This document shows, piece after piece, positions 1 to 9,871 of a DNA stretch of 64,000 nucleotides. Positions within the stretch are counted from its first letter, which is position 1, and every line of letters starts with the position of its first letter. The DNA is taken from NCBI GenBank assembly GCA_014058105.1, contig JACGCM010002198.1, forward strand, positions 571,001-635,000. Reading direction: 5' to 3'. Made by a program: the position numbers and the translations under genes. The notes beneath the pieces were generated by a model that saw only the letters and a list, made by a program, of their open reading frames with translations, was not told where the DNA came from and did no database searches. This stretch comes from Kingdonia uniflora. Taxonomy: Eukaryota > Streptophyta > Magnoliopsida > Ranunculales > Circaeasteraceae.

Positions 1-438
1 GCGGGCAAAAAACAAAATAAATACCTAAAGATATGAACATAACAAAGAAATTACCTTAATTTGTCCTCATCGTACAACACTTCCATTGTGTATACTCATG
101 TTGTCCAAGCCCTGCCTATAGGTAATTAGAGCATTCTGCTCTCCGCCAAAACTATGCACAGAAGTTCATTTTATGGATTGAGGCGATGACTCCCAATAGT
201 TGCTCCTAAGCACAGGGGCCCACTGAATCCGACAAAGTATTCGTATACCCAAGCTTGCACAAACATACGATTCTTGACAAGATTTGAGGAATATTTACAA
301 ATTGATTTTGTACTACCCAATTTGATAATTGTTTATATTATTTTGTCATATATTTAATGGAAGCAAATAAAATCCTACAAAAATAATTTGAGGCAAATAC
401 AAAAAGAAAGTATTTTAGCCATTATCATTTTAATGTTA
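1..438. other. AT-rich non-coding DNA
   Basis: No gene or convincing exon is visible. A short motif (ttgaggcaaatacaaaa) at about 389-405 recurs at about 971-987, on the other side of the TRIM. This is probably host intergenic or intronic sequence. Confidence 0.5.
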
Positions 439-933
439 TGTCACGACCTCACTCAACGCGCACCGATATTGTTCCTACTTGACCACCTTCAACAGAGGTT
501 AAGGTTTTGTTTCCCTCAAAAGGCTCGGTGATAAGTAGCTTAAGAACTATGCGCCTGACATGATCTTTAAGTGATGTGGGACCAAACCATTAGTGCAACC
601 TTCACCACACTCGGGTAAAGCGCCTCTCCAACATACCTGCTCGAATCACAGTCCCCCCACCTTTAAGATCGAGTCGTCCCCGGCTTTGAACACTATTTTG
701 TCATGACCCCACTATAGGTGCACCAATATTGTCCATACTGGACCACCTCTAGTAGAGGTGTGAGGTTTTGTTTCCCTCAAAAGGCCCCTCGGTGACAAGA
801 AGATTAAGATCTTAACTTAAGGACCATATGCATGGCAAAATCTTAAGCGATGTTGGACTAAACCACTTCTGCAACCATCACCACACTCGGGTTAGGCGCC
901 TCTTGAGCATACCCGCTCAGACGGAGTATCACA
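439..933 (-). mobile_element. TRIM (miniature LTR retrotransposon), complete with TSD
   Basis: This is a 495-bp element with two related direct repeats as LTRs: 699-933 (5' LTR on the minus strand) and 439-650 (3' LTR). Each reads TGTGAT...GACA on the minus strand. The 48-bp internal segment (651-698) holds a degenerate initiator-Met primer site next to the 5' LTR (about 684-697; compare TGGTATCAGAGCC) and a purine tract next to the 3' LTR (plus-strand gtccccccacc, about 651-661). The 5 bases on both sides are TGTTA (434-438 and 934-938), a target-site duplication. It has no coding capacity, so it would need proteins supplied in trans. The LTRs have diverged substantially, so the insertion is old. 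Confidence 0.88.
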
Positions 934-1529
934 TGTTAATTTGGGGTTGGAAAAAAAATTACCGAAATAGCTTGAGGCAAATACAAAATAAATACTACTC
1001 AGTCTCAGTTTCCCTTACATACAATATTAACCTTTTGACACATCATTATATATTAAAACATAATTTATGTCTGTCATATCATTATATCAAACATTTGTTG
1101 TATTATTGGTGGTAAAATGTAAAATGTAACTGTAATGGAGTCGATTCGATTCAACTCGGATAACTCGGACGAGTTGTGCCGAATTAGTCTGAGTAGATTC
1201 TTAAAAATTATGTTTTAGAAAAAATATTAGAATTTAAATACTACAAAAAATGCAACAATTCACATTACGATCTGAGACAACTTGCAGAAACTTTCCCGTG
1301 TTGGTCCGAGTTCACATCTTCCTGAGTTCTTACCCTAAATCGAATCTGCCCAGGCGATCCTGAGTCAACTCAGACGATCATTTCTGATTTGAGTTTGTTA
1401 ACCATGGTCTATATAGATTTGTGAGTCACAAATCTAGTCGGGAGTGAGAATTTTGGTTGTTAGACATGAAATGTAGCTTTCTTGCTTTTATTTATGCAAC
1501 TTTATTCCGTTTGTAGAGATGATTCTCCA
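934..1529. other. non-coding DNA between TRIM and LINE remnant
   Basis: AT-rich sequence with no supported exon. A repeated gactcgg/ctcgga-type motif is seen around 1140-1200 and 1300-1390. Upstream exons of the DUF1068 gene were looked for here and not found. Confidence 0.4.
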
Positions 1530-2320
1530 ATTGTTTCCGTAACTTTTTGGAGGGGGCTGGCATAATACTGGATAATGGGGACAAAGTAAAGTGTTATCAC
1601 GATTGTTGGGGTCGGCTCTTCCCTTGGCTGAAATTTTTCATGGTATATAAGAATCTTGGCTACTTTAACATGGGTATGGTGATTATTTGCATTCGGTCGG
1701 ATTCAGATTTGATTAGGATCTGCATTTGGGTAGAAATGCTTAAGATTGAGATATTGAAAGTCAAACTTAAGTTATATGGATGACTAGGCAATGTTTCAGA
1801 AAAAAAAAATGTGACAAGGTGATGCTGCACAAGTCTATAGATTGATGGGAGTGAAGATAGTCAAAAACAAGATTATTTCCGGTCAATTTGTTTAATTTGA
1901 GCCGAGTTATATGATTTTGTGTTTTCATGACTTTGAGTTAGAATGTTCTTAGGAAAGGCCTCCCATCAAAATGACATTTCTTTAGGGTGGCAGCTTGAGA
2001 TGGCTTGATATAGGTAGTTTAGGCAGAAGGGTACGGACTTTCAGACATTCGCATCAGCTCAGTGTGGAAAGGGAATCCTTCAATCGTATCTGCTTGTTTG
2101 TACCCTCAGAATATTTGGCATCGCATTTTGAAATTGTTTGACGTTGATTGGGTGTTTTCTAATGCCTTTGTTCAGTCACTCAAGGTGGTTGATGGTGCTA
2201 GGTTTTTGAAGTCAACGTGAGCAAGAAAGTTAAGCATTTCTTTTCCTGTATTTGGAGGATGTATTTGGACTGAGAAACACAAGTTTTTTGTTGGGGAAAG
2301 TAGATTATGTTGATTGGTAT
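1530..2320 (+). pseudogene. LINE (non-LTR retrotransposon) 3'-end remnant, zf-RVT region
   Basis: Broken frames resemble the end of a plant LINE ORF2. Around 1565-1640 the translation reads LDNGDKVKCYHDCWGR followed by LFPWLKFF, like the consensus 'vGnG.kvrFW.D.W.g...FP.L'. Around 2095-2160 it reads YPQNIWHRILKLFDVDWVF, like the zf-RVT segment 'CPy...iW..il..f.v.Wv'. At about 2250-2290 PVFGGCIWTEKHKFF resembles the terminal 'iW.iW.ERN.r.F'. These parts are in different frames with stops between them. No poly-A tail or TSD was identified. In plants, LINE remnants are common inside introns. Confidence is moderate because the match rests on short motifs. Confidence 0.45.
1812..1861 (+). repeat. 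50-bp perfect direct repeat, copy 1
   Basis: This segment is identical over 50 bases to 3025-3074, on the far side of the DUF1068 exon. It appears to be the donor for part of the templated insertion at 2995-3085. Confidence 0.85.
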
Positions 2321-2694
2321 ATTTTCTACCTCTCTTTTGTTGATAGGTAGCTGACTCTGTTTCTTGTGGATCCCTAGACTTTTAGTGAGTATAACGAAGA
2401 CCGCCCGCTCCTATAAATAATAGGCCTAATTTGCACTTCCAACTTAACCTTTATGAAAATGTATGTTCTGTAATTATTGCACTCTATAGTTTAAAAAATT
2501 ATTTCATTTTTTTCTTTTTTCTGTCTGTCTGTCTCTCTACCTCTCTTTTTATTTGTTTTTTATTTTGCAAGGGTGGTCGTCGTAGTGAAATCATCCTTTA
2601 CCAAACACAGCCTGAAAATTAAAATTGTTCATGTGAACTTTTAATGTGTGACAAAGTTATAATCTTATTACCAACAATTTATTATGAATGACAG

Positions 2695-2993
2695 ATTGTG
2701 GCAAAAATGATCCTGATCTAAACAAGGAGATGGAGAAGCAGTTTGTAGATCTTCTGACGGAGGAATTAAAACTGCAAGAGATGGTTGCAGAAGAACACAG
2801 CCACCACATGAACGTCACATACGCAGAGGCAAGGAGGGTCGCTTCCCAGTACCAGAAGGAAGCTGAGAAATGCAATGCTGCTACCGAGACTTGCGAAGAG
2901 GCCAGAGAGCGCTCTCAGGTGTTGTTGATTAAGGAAAGGAAGGTGACATCCTTATGGGAACGACGCGCCCACCAATTGGGCTGGGAAGGATAA
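2695..2993 (+). CDS. DUF1068 family protein, last exon
   Basis: The exon encodes about 99 residues ending in stop TAA at 2991-2993. The sequence (DCGKNDPDLNKEMEKQFVD, LLTEELKLQEMVAEEHS, ASQYQKEAEKCNAATETCEE, SLWERRAHQLGWEG) is the conserved C-terminal coiled-coil half of plant DUF1068 proteins, small proteins of about 160-175 residues with an N-terminal membrane segment and unknown biochemical role. The splice acceptor is AG at 2693-2694, in 'gaatgacag'; the first codon (Asp) is completed by G from the previous exon. An ATG at 2688 lies just before the acceptor but is probably intronic. No stop or frameshift interrupts this exon, so it may be functional. The upstream exons with the membrane segment and the CPPC-type motif were not found on the + strand in this window and may lie before position 1. 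The LINE remnant would then sit in the intron. Confidence 0.85.
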
Positions 2994-2994
2994 T

Positions 2995-3085
2995 GTTCTT
3001 TTAAGTTAAGATTTCATCCAAACCTGACAAGGTGATGCTGCACAAGTCTATAGATTGATGGGAGTGAAGATAGTTCTTTTAAGTT
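2995..3085 (+). repeat. chimeric templated insertion in the DUF1068 3' UTR
   Basis: A 13-base target sequence (gttcttttaagtt) occurs at 2995-3007 and again at 3073-3085. Between the two copies, 3006-3025 matches 3838-3857 (20 bases) and 3025-3074 matches 1812-1861 (50 bases). The two donor-matching blocks share one base at the junction. The pattern looks like filler DNA copied from two nearby templates during break repair. Confidence 0.8.
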
Positions 3086-4297
3086 CTAGATATGATGAAT
3101 AATGTTGTTTTTATATATGAGAAGAGAATATTTTCTCAAATGTCATTGTAGTTGTAGTTAAATCTTTACATGTTTGGAAGTGCTGTTTATATTTCTCTTT
3201 TCGTCATTGCATGCAAGTATGTCTGAACATATATAAAGGCCAATATCAGAATTTGTAGCTACCGACTAGATTTTGTTCCATGTACATTCCTCATTAGGAC
3301 AATGTATGTATGAGTTATTTAGGAACCCTAAACTCAATTGATCCCTTTCTTAATATGAATTTGCACAATTTATAAACAGGATTTGGTTTATATTTTCAAA
3401 ATTTTGTTGTGTAAATTGCTTGGTATACCAAGTACACAAAACTCGAGAATAAAAGCAGTTCATGAAATCCTCTGAAAGCCAATGCAGAGGCAAAACCTCC
3501 AGAAACAGGTTGTGTAAAAAATAGTATCAGTGCGAAAATGAACACAACCAAGTACCTATCCAATATTTCACCAGGAACGATATATATAAAATTTTAAATG
3601 ATTAAATTATTTGTGAAATTTCGAATGTAAAGGGCACAAGGTAAATTAAGGCAAGTGTACTAGTTCCTTGTGTGGTCAGGTGAAAGCCGGAACTGGAAGT
3701 AAAACAGGGTGCGCCATTTTAAAAATCCTAAATTCATTATACTTGTGATCTTGTCTAAAATAAAATAAAAATGCGGTTTCAAGGTTCATGAATGAACAAC
3801 ACCACCATACCAGTTTTTTGCATTATAGACTTAAAAATTAAGATTTCATCCAAACCTCTAGAAGTAATAACTCTTTTTTTAGAATACGTGTTGTCACACT
3901 CTTTTATTTCAAAGCCATCAAAAATAGGAACCCACACTTTTATTTTGTTGTTGATGCTTCAGTTTGGTTTTCTTCTATTAATGGAAAGTTGTAGAAGCAC
4001 AAGAAAGAGGGAATACAAAGATGGTGAAGAAGAATACAATCATGCTGATTTTAATAAGAAACCACATCATGTCACACACCTCTTGACAGGTTTTTTATTA
4101 TCTCATATTTTTTAATCAATATTAGAAATCCAATATTGTGATGTAGTCAGACAGATAATGTAATGTTTGAACCAACATATATAACAATAGATCTTTGCAG
4201 CAGAAATATGTATGTAAGACTGGTTTTGTATTATTATATCATGATCTCTATTTGCACTTAGTTTTATAATTTCATTTGTTGAACCCCTTTCTTGTAT
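3086..4297. other. AT-rich non-coding region
   Basis: Downstream of the DUF1068 exon there is 1.2 kb of AT-rich DNA without a supported gene. 3838-3857 is the second donor of the templated insertion. An open frame at 3792-4115 contains a basic/acidic stretch (RKREYKDGEEEYNHADFNKK, about 3996-4055) followed by a possible splice donor at about 4090. CBP60 proteins often begin with a short charged segment of this kind, so an upstream CBP60 exon is conceivable but not demonstrated. Confidence 0.35.
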
Positions 4298-5291
4298 TGT
4301 AAAATACAAATGGGGTTTTGGTTTTTTTTTTGGTTTGAATGGTAGAAGTAAGTGTTTAGTCCCACATTAGATATGAGGGAAGCTCAACTCTACTATATAA
4401 CTAAGTCTAACATTTAACAAGTTGTGATGTGTATGAGAGTTGGTGGGTTACGTGTGCATGTGTGACATATGTGACTCATGTGTGCAAACTAGCTTGTGTG
4501 CATGGGCTACCCATGGGATTGCTCGACCTAGGAATCTGCTTATTTGTTCAACCTAGAAACCTGTTTTTAATTATAAGTCTATGATTTGGCCCATGGGCTT
4601 GCTCGACCTAGGAACCTGAACCTGCTTATTTGCTCGACCTAGGAATCTGCTTATTTGCTCGACCTAGAAACCTACTTTTAATTATAAGTTTATGATTTGG
4701 CCATGGGCTTAGTCATATTTTTTGGGTTAAGTCATATTTTTTGAGTTTGAGCAGTGAGTTAGGTTGTCTCCAACAGACGCAGCTTAAGGTGTGACTCTTG
4801 GTTTAGAGGCACTAATTTGAGGTGTGACCCTTGGCGAAGAGTCACCTATACTCTACAATTCGGCCATGGGGATTCCTTGGAACACTTACATTTTTTTTTT
4901 GGGTTTAAGGTGTGAGTTAGGTTATCTCCAATAGACATAGCTTAAAGGTGTGACTCTTGGTGAAGAGGCACTAACTTGAGGTAAAACCCTTGGTGAAGAG
5001 TCACCTATGCTATATATAACCCAACTTTGTTTTCATTTATGATTATCAGTTTTTTAGAGTTTTCTTGAGTCATTTTCAAGAGAGAAAACAAGCGCAATCA
5101 AAGTTCTCTTGGTAGAGAGATATAAGCGTTTTTTTATCTTTGCGACTGATCGTTGTATCCTGGGAGACAGAGACCTACATTCCTGCAAAGCACTGTGGCA
5201 GAGGCGAATCCGTCTTAAGGAGATAGTATGTATACACTAGACTCGATCATCTCCTTAAGAGGTATTGTTTGTTCATGCAGATTGAATAACA
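4298..5291 (+). repeat. E1 5' LTR (Ty1/copia)
   Basis: The LTR starts TGTAAAATACAAATGG and ends ATTGAATAACA (TGT...ACA). It is homologous to the 719-bp E2 LTR but 994 bp long, because of internal duplications: a repeated 'gctcgacctagga' block (about 4530-4720) and two copies of a segment of about 115 bp ('gtgagttaggtt' ... 'agagtcacctat'; about 4753-4850 and 4912-5008). A TATA box (ctatatataaccc) lies at about 5010-5022. CTTAAG boxes lie at 5214 and 5254. Confidence 0.85.
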
Positions 5292-5306
5292 ATCTTAAGA
5301 CAAATT
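5292..5306 (+). promoter_or_regulatory. E1 primer-binding region, not tRNA-like
   Basis: The 15 bases directly after the LTR (ATCTTAAGACAAATT) lack the TGG start of a site complementary to a tRNA 3' end. They contain CTTAAGAC, complementary to GTCTTAAG at 5212-5219 inside the LTR. An inverted LTR copy at 7417 ends exactly at the end of this segment, which supports its extent. Confidence 0.55.
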
Positions 5307-5335
5307 ATTTTTTTGTGTGACCAAATACTGCAACA

Positions 5336-6230
5336 ATGGTGAATCTCGCAGAGATGGAGGGTGAAAATAGCAACCCACAAGTTCTGAAGGTGAAGCCCGA
5401 GAAGTTCGATGGCACTGAATTCAAGTGTTAGTAGCAAAAGATGTTATTCTTTCTCACAACTCTAAACTTGGCAAAATTCCTCAAGGAGGACATACCAGAG
5501 TTAAAGGAGGAAGAAACTAACCCAACAACTGTAGCAGCAGTGGAGGCATGGATTCATTCCAACTTTTTGTGTCGAAACTATATCCTGAATGGGTTGGACA
5601 ACATATTGTACAATGTGTATAGTCCAATGGAGTCTGCAAAGGAACTGTGGGAATCCTTAGACTATAAGTATAAGACAGAAGATGCCAGACTGAAAATTTT
5701 TGCAGTCGGCAAATTCTTGAATTATAAAATGGTGGATTCCAAGACTGTAATCAGTCAAGTACAAGAACTGCAGATTATCCTGCATGATATTAATGCAGAA
5801 GGTATGAAGTTAAGTGAATCGCTTCAAGTTGCTGTGATAATTAAGAAGTTGCGCTCATCCTGGAAAGACTTCAAAAGTTATCTGAAGCATAAGAGGAAGG
5901 AAATGAAGTTAGAGGAACTAATCGCAAGGCTAAGGATCGAAGAAGATAACAAATCCAATGATAAGAAGGATGTTGTTCAATCTTACGATGCCAAGGCTAA
6001 CATGGTCGAGGGAAACCCTAAACCCCATAAGAAAAATGGGAAGAATTCCCTGTGCTCTAAGGACAAAGACTTTTAAAAGTTCACAGGGAGTTGCTATGTT
6101 TGTGGCAAACTAGGGCACAAGTCAATGGAATGCCACAAGCGTAAAAGTGGACCAGAAAATGATAAAGATACTCAAGCAAACATTATTGAGATGGAGAACC
6201 TGTGTGTAGTGATCTTTGAAATCAACCTGG
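5336..6230 (+). pseudogene. gag: E1 copia gag, decayed
   Basis: The start is the ATG at 5336 (MVNLAEMEGENSNPQVLK...). The capsid region follows in one frame to 6076, and the CCHC zinc knuckle (CYVCGKLGHKSMECHKRK) lies at about 6091-6144. Two consecutive TAG stops (5429-5434) replace codons that E2 reads as Gln or absent residues, and TAA at 6074-6076 interrupts the frame before the knuckle. The protease segment near 6245-6290 has lost the D-[ST]-G motif. Homologous to E2 gag at 17431-18399. It would make the particle coat protein of the element if intact. Confidence 0.85.
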
Positions 6231-6335
6231 CTAATCGATTCCAGAGGATGGCTTGTAGACAGAGGGGCCACATGATATATATGCTATGACAGGAGTTTAT
6301 TTACTACCTACAATAAGACTGAACATGAAGAGAAC

Positions 6336-7419
6336 GTGTTTATGGGCAACATTTTGACATCAAGGGTCGAAGGAAAAGGGAAAGTAGTCCTAAAATTTAC
6401 AGTTGAAAAGGAAGTTACTTTGAATGAAGTATTGCATGTACCTGATATCCGTAAGAACCTTATTTCTAAAGCATTGCTGATCAAGAATGGTTTTAAATTA
6501 GTGTTTGAGTCAAACAAATGTATCATGACTAAGAATGATGTATTCATAGGAAAGGGTTATGAGTGTGATGGACTGTTCAAACTAGCAGTCTTATGTAAAC
6601 CCATTTCAATTATCAATAAGAATAAGAATTATATTTACTTGCTTGAGTCATTTAATGTTTGGCATCAACGATTAGGACAAGTAAATTAGTCCATTTAGGA
6701 TTGCTGCCTAAATTTAATCTTGATTGCAAACAAAAATGTGAAGTATGTGTTGAAGCAAAATTTGTAAAAAAACATTTCCATTCTATTGAACAACGAAAAA
6801 TTGAACCACTAGATTTGATTCACAATGATCTTTGCGATTTAAAGTTTATTCAAGCACTAACCGGAAAAAAGTACTTTAAGATACAGTCATATGTACTTGC
6901 TCAGAAGCAAAGATGAGGCACTGGAAATGTTTGTTATTTTCAAAAATGAGGTTAAGACTCAAATCAACAAAAAGATAAAAGTTCTTAGAACTGATAGGGA
7001 TGGGGAGTACGACTTTATTCCATTTGGAGAACTTTGTGCCAAGTTTGGTATTATACACCAAACTACTGCACCTTACACTCAACAAAATGGAGTTGTTGAG
7101 ATGAAAAATAGAATGTTAAAAATTATGCTTAATGTTATGCTTATTAGTTCTGGTTTGCCACAAAACTTGTGGTGGGAAACATTACTTTCTGCGAATTATA
7201 TTCTCAATAAGTTACCTCACAAGAAGATTGATGATAAGACTCCTTATGAACTCTGAAAAGATAGAGAGCCTTCCTATAAGTTCTTTAAAGTGTAGAGGTA
7301 TCTTGCAAAGGTACAAGTACCATTGCCAAAAAGGTCTAAGTTAGGACCTAAAACTATTGACTATATTTTTATTGGCAATGCCAATAATAGTAGTGCATAT
7401 AGATTTCTCGTATACAAAT
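6336..7419 (+). pseudogene. pol: E1 copia pol fragment (GAG-pre-integrase and integrase)
   Basis: The GAG-pre-integrase domain (6336-6700) and the integrase core (to 7256 and 7323-7419) are spread over several frames. Integrase landmarks are present: HNDLCD, LRTDRDGEY and QQNGVVEMKNR, so the three acidic positions can be placed. Relative to E2 there is a 28-base deletion near 6875 that removes 'TFIDDCTRYSY'. The coding homology stops at 7419, where the sequence joins the inverted LTR with a 3-base overlap (aat, 7417-7419). Reverse transcriptase and RNase H are absent. Confidence 0.85.
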
Positions 7420-8123
7420 TTGTCTTAAGATTGTCATTCAATCTGCATGAACAAACAACACATCTTAAGGAGATGATCGAGTCTAGTGTATACACACTAT
7501 CTCCTTAAGACAGATTCACCCCTGCCACAGTGCTTTGCAGGAATGTGGGCTCATGTCTCCCAGGATACAACGATCAGTCGCAGAGAAAAGAAAACATTTC
7601 TATCTCTCTGCCAAACGAACCTTGATTGCGTCTATTTTCTCTCTTGAAAATGACTCAAGAAAACTCTGAAAAACTGATGATCATAAATGAAAACGAAGTT
7701 GGGTTATATAGAGCATAGGTGACTCTTCACCAAGGGTCACACCTCAAGTTAGTGCCTCTTCACCAAGAGTCGCACCTTAAGCTGTGCCTATTAGAGACAA
7801 CCTAACTCACACCTCAAACCCAAAAAAAATGAGTAAGTGTTCCAAGGAATCCCTATGAGCCCATGGCCCCAAGGATAAATCATAGACTTATAATAATAAA
7901 TGGGTTCCTAGGTTGAGCAATCCCATGGGTAGCCCATGCACCCAATCTAGTTTGTACGCACATGTCGCACATGTGCGTGTGACCCACCAATTCTCTCACA
8001 CATCACAATAAGTTAAGTGTTAGACTTACTTATATAGTAGAGTTGAGCTTCCCTCATATTTAATCTGGGACTAAACACTTAGTTCTACCATTCAAACTAA
8101 AAAGAAAACCAAAACCCCATTTG
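7417..8123 (-). repeat. inverted LTR plus primer-binding segment joined to E1 pol
   Basis: Read on the minus strand, 8123 to 7432 is an E1-type LTR lacking only about its first 10 bases. It is followed by 15 bases of leader (7431-7417, ATCTTAAGACAAATT) and then breaks directly into E1 pol. LTR plus primer-binding segment is the extent of plus-strand strong-stop DNA made during reverse transcription. Its three CTTAAG boxes (7424, 7464, 7504) keep the 40-base spacing. Confidence 0.85.
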
Positions 8124-8388
8124 AAGTGCTGCATGTGCCTGATATCCGCAAGAACCTTGTTTCCAGAGCATTACTGATCAGGAATGGATTTAAATTAGTA
8201 TTTGAGTCAAACAGATGTATCATGACTAAAAATGGTATATTTATATGAAAGGGTTATGAGTGTGATGGACTGTTGAAACTAGTAGTCTTATGTAAACCCA
8301 TTTCAATTATCAATAAGAATGAGAATTCTATATACTTGCTTGAGTCATTTAATGTTTGGCATTAACGATTAGGACATGTAAATTATGG
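8122..8388 (+). pseudogene. E1/E2-family pre-integrase fragment
   Basis: This is homologous to E2 18508-18774 (gaagtgctgcatgtgcctg ... catgtaaattatgg). It follows the inverted LTR directly and has stops (for example TGA near 8246 and TAA near 8362). It is closer in sequence to E2 than to the E1 copy at 6430-6690, so it came from a different element copy. Confidence 0.8.
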
Positions 8389-8442
8389 TTTGGTCGATCA
8401 TATTCTTAAGAGGTGTTGTTTGTTCATGCAGATTGAATAACA
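8389..8442 (+). repeat. LTR 3'-end fragment of the E1/E2 family
   Basis: The bases from tcgatcat (8394) to gaataaca (8442) match the last 50 bases of the E1 LTR. They probably mark the right end of the rearranged E1 complex. The five bases before 4298 (tgtat) and after 8442 (ccttt) do not match, so no target-site duplication is visible. Confidence 0.75.
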
Positions 8443-8793
8443 CCTTTTTCACTGAATTGTAAGTCAGAACTTCCATCTTTAGCTATAATGTTCTATATAC
8501 AAGATTTAAAACATCTATATTTTCCAATTAACATGTATTTACATTTGTCCGATATAATTTGATAGACTATGTACTTGTGTATTGGAACTGATACCCGCAT
8601 TTCATATTCTTTGTACCTTGCTGGACTATGTTATTATGCCTTCTTCAAATGTCCCCTTCTTCACAAAGTAACATCTTCTCAATCTATTTTTTATTTAATC
8701 AGAGGCCTATTTTAAGCACATGACCTATCGAATACACTTCCATTCTTAGCTAATTATCACTATAGAATTGATGTTTTCCCTTGTGAAAAATAG
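8443..8793. other. probable CBP60 intron sequence
   Basis: AT-rich sequence with no coding homology, ending in a splice acceptor (gaaaaatag, AG at 8792-8793) that precedes the first recognised CBP60 exon. Confidence 0.5.
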
Positions 8794-8852
8794 GCGAGTG
8801 AGGAAGTTGAGTGGGCTTTAACAAAATTAGGACAAGCTAAGTTCTCTAGAAG
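8794..8852 (+). pseudogene. CBP60: CBP60 calmodulin-binding protein, exon A
   Basis: The 59-base exon reads ASEEVEWALTKLGQAKFSR, matching the plant CBP60 segment 'VSEEVERALAKLGPAKL' that precedes the conserved DNA-binding region. The acceptor AG is at 8792-8793 and the donor GT at 8853-8854. The exon ends in phase 2 (AG), which joins the next exon's G to give Arg. CBP60 proteins are plant nuclear regulators; family members such as CBP60g and SARD1 drive salicylic-acid immunity and others act in growth. Earlier CBP60 exons were not securely found. Confidence 0.8.
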
Positions 8853-8966
8853 GTTTGTTGTTATCATTTACTTATATAATTAATTAGTTCATAGTATATA
8901 TGAAAGATCAAGGCTCCAAATTGGCGGTAGTATTTAACCTCATAAAACTTGGTATTCACTCCAAAG

Positions 8967-9435
8967 GATAAAAGGCCCTGAAGGAAGAAAGCTGCAGCTT
9001 CATTTCAGATCAAAGTTGCCACCTCATGTATTCACAGGCGAAAAGGTTGGAGAGCAGGTACAAGCCATTCATGTAATTCTAGTTGACTGGAACACGGGAT
9101 GTATTGTACAAACGGGACCGAAATCAGGAGCGAAGCTCCATGTCATGGTACATGAAGGCGATTTTAATGGCGAAACTGGTGATGACTGGACTAGAGAATA
9201 CTTTGAAAGGCATAAAGTAAAGGAACACGAGGGGAAGAGAACACTTTTAACTAGGGATGCACAGGTGATCCTGAAAGAAGGTGTTGGGACCCTAAGAGAA
9301 CTGAGTTTTACTGACAACTCTAGCTGGATAAGGAGTAGGAAATTTATGCTTGGTTTAAAGATTACTGAAGGTTTCTGTGATGACATTCGTATCCGTGAGG
9401 GTAAACATGAGCTTTCTTAAATATGATCATATATA
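8967..9435 (+). pseudogene. CBP60: CBP60, exon B (core domain start), cut by a retrotransposon
   Basis: The exon begins after AG at 8965-8966 and continues the frame of exon [96 protein letters not shown]. This is the start of the CBP60 domain, strongly conserved. After 9400 the homology (expected 'KTEAFTVKDHRGE') continues in damaged form with small deletions through gatcat (about 9425-9430), and the LTR of the 36-kb insertion begins at 9436. A GT at 9401 could serve as an alternative donor. The interruption lies at or very near the end of this exon. The gene resumes at 45462. Confidence 0.85.
9431..9435 (+). other. target-site duplication ATATA, left copy
   Basis: The five bases before the E5 5' LTR equal those after the distal LTR (45310-45314). 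Confidence 0.75.
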
Positions 9436-9857
9436 TGTAAGACTTATTATGGCCCACATGAGTAATGGTCTTTTAGATATTATGGGTTTCTAATTATGAT
9501 GATCCAAGTCCTAATAGGAAACTAATCTTATTAGTTAATGAGGTTAGGGTTTCCTACAACTCTCTACTTTGATGGAAAGCAGTTCTAATTGAAATAAGAA
9601 ATTAGGTCCTCTCTCTACCTATATAAGTATGCCAAGCCCATTAACTAAAGAACTATCTCAAAGGAAAGGTTAAGGGAGAGAAAACCTAGTTGTCACCGCT
9701 CGCAGCCGCCGACGAACTCAAAAGACATACCTCAATCAATCAAGCTATGGATCAAGGTATGTAATTATGTTTCCACATTATTGTTTATCGTGATTATCGT
9801 ATTAAGTCCTAGGTCCTTATAGATCTTTAATATTTATAGATTTTGTCATGTTTTACA
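9436..9857 (+). repeat. E5 5' LTR (Ty1/copia)
   Basis: The 422-bp LTR reads TGTAAGACTTATTATGG ... GTTTTACA, with a TATA box (acctatataag) at about 9617-9627. It is homologous to the LTRs at 44883-45309 (+) and 10804-11181 (-). Confidence 0.9.
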
Positions 9858-9859
9858 TG

Positions 9860-9871
9860 TGGTGTCAGAGC
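9860..9871 (+). promoter_or_regulatory. E5 primer-binding site (initiator Met tRNA type)
   Basis: TGGTGTCAGAGC lies two bases after the LTR and differs by one base from the usual plant copia site TGGTATCAGAGC. Confidence 0.85.

Noticed and set aside
439..933. Simple tandem duplication or 5S-containing Cassandra element
   Set aside because: A purine tract, primer-like motif and TGTTA duplications fit a TRIM; no 5S rRNA promoter boxes are recognisable in the repeats.
3792..4115. Open frame that could be an upstream CBP60 exon
   Set aside because: Only a short charged stretch is suggestive; no conserved CBP60 motif is present, so it was kept as a remark in the non-coding entry.
9069..9386. Open frame on the minus strand over CBP60 exon B
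   Set aside because: Shadow of the real exon on the opposite strand; the plus-strand protein is clearly conserved.
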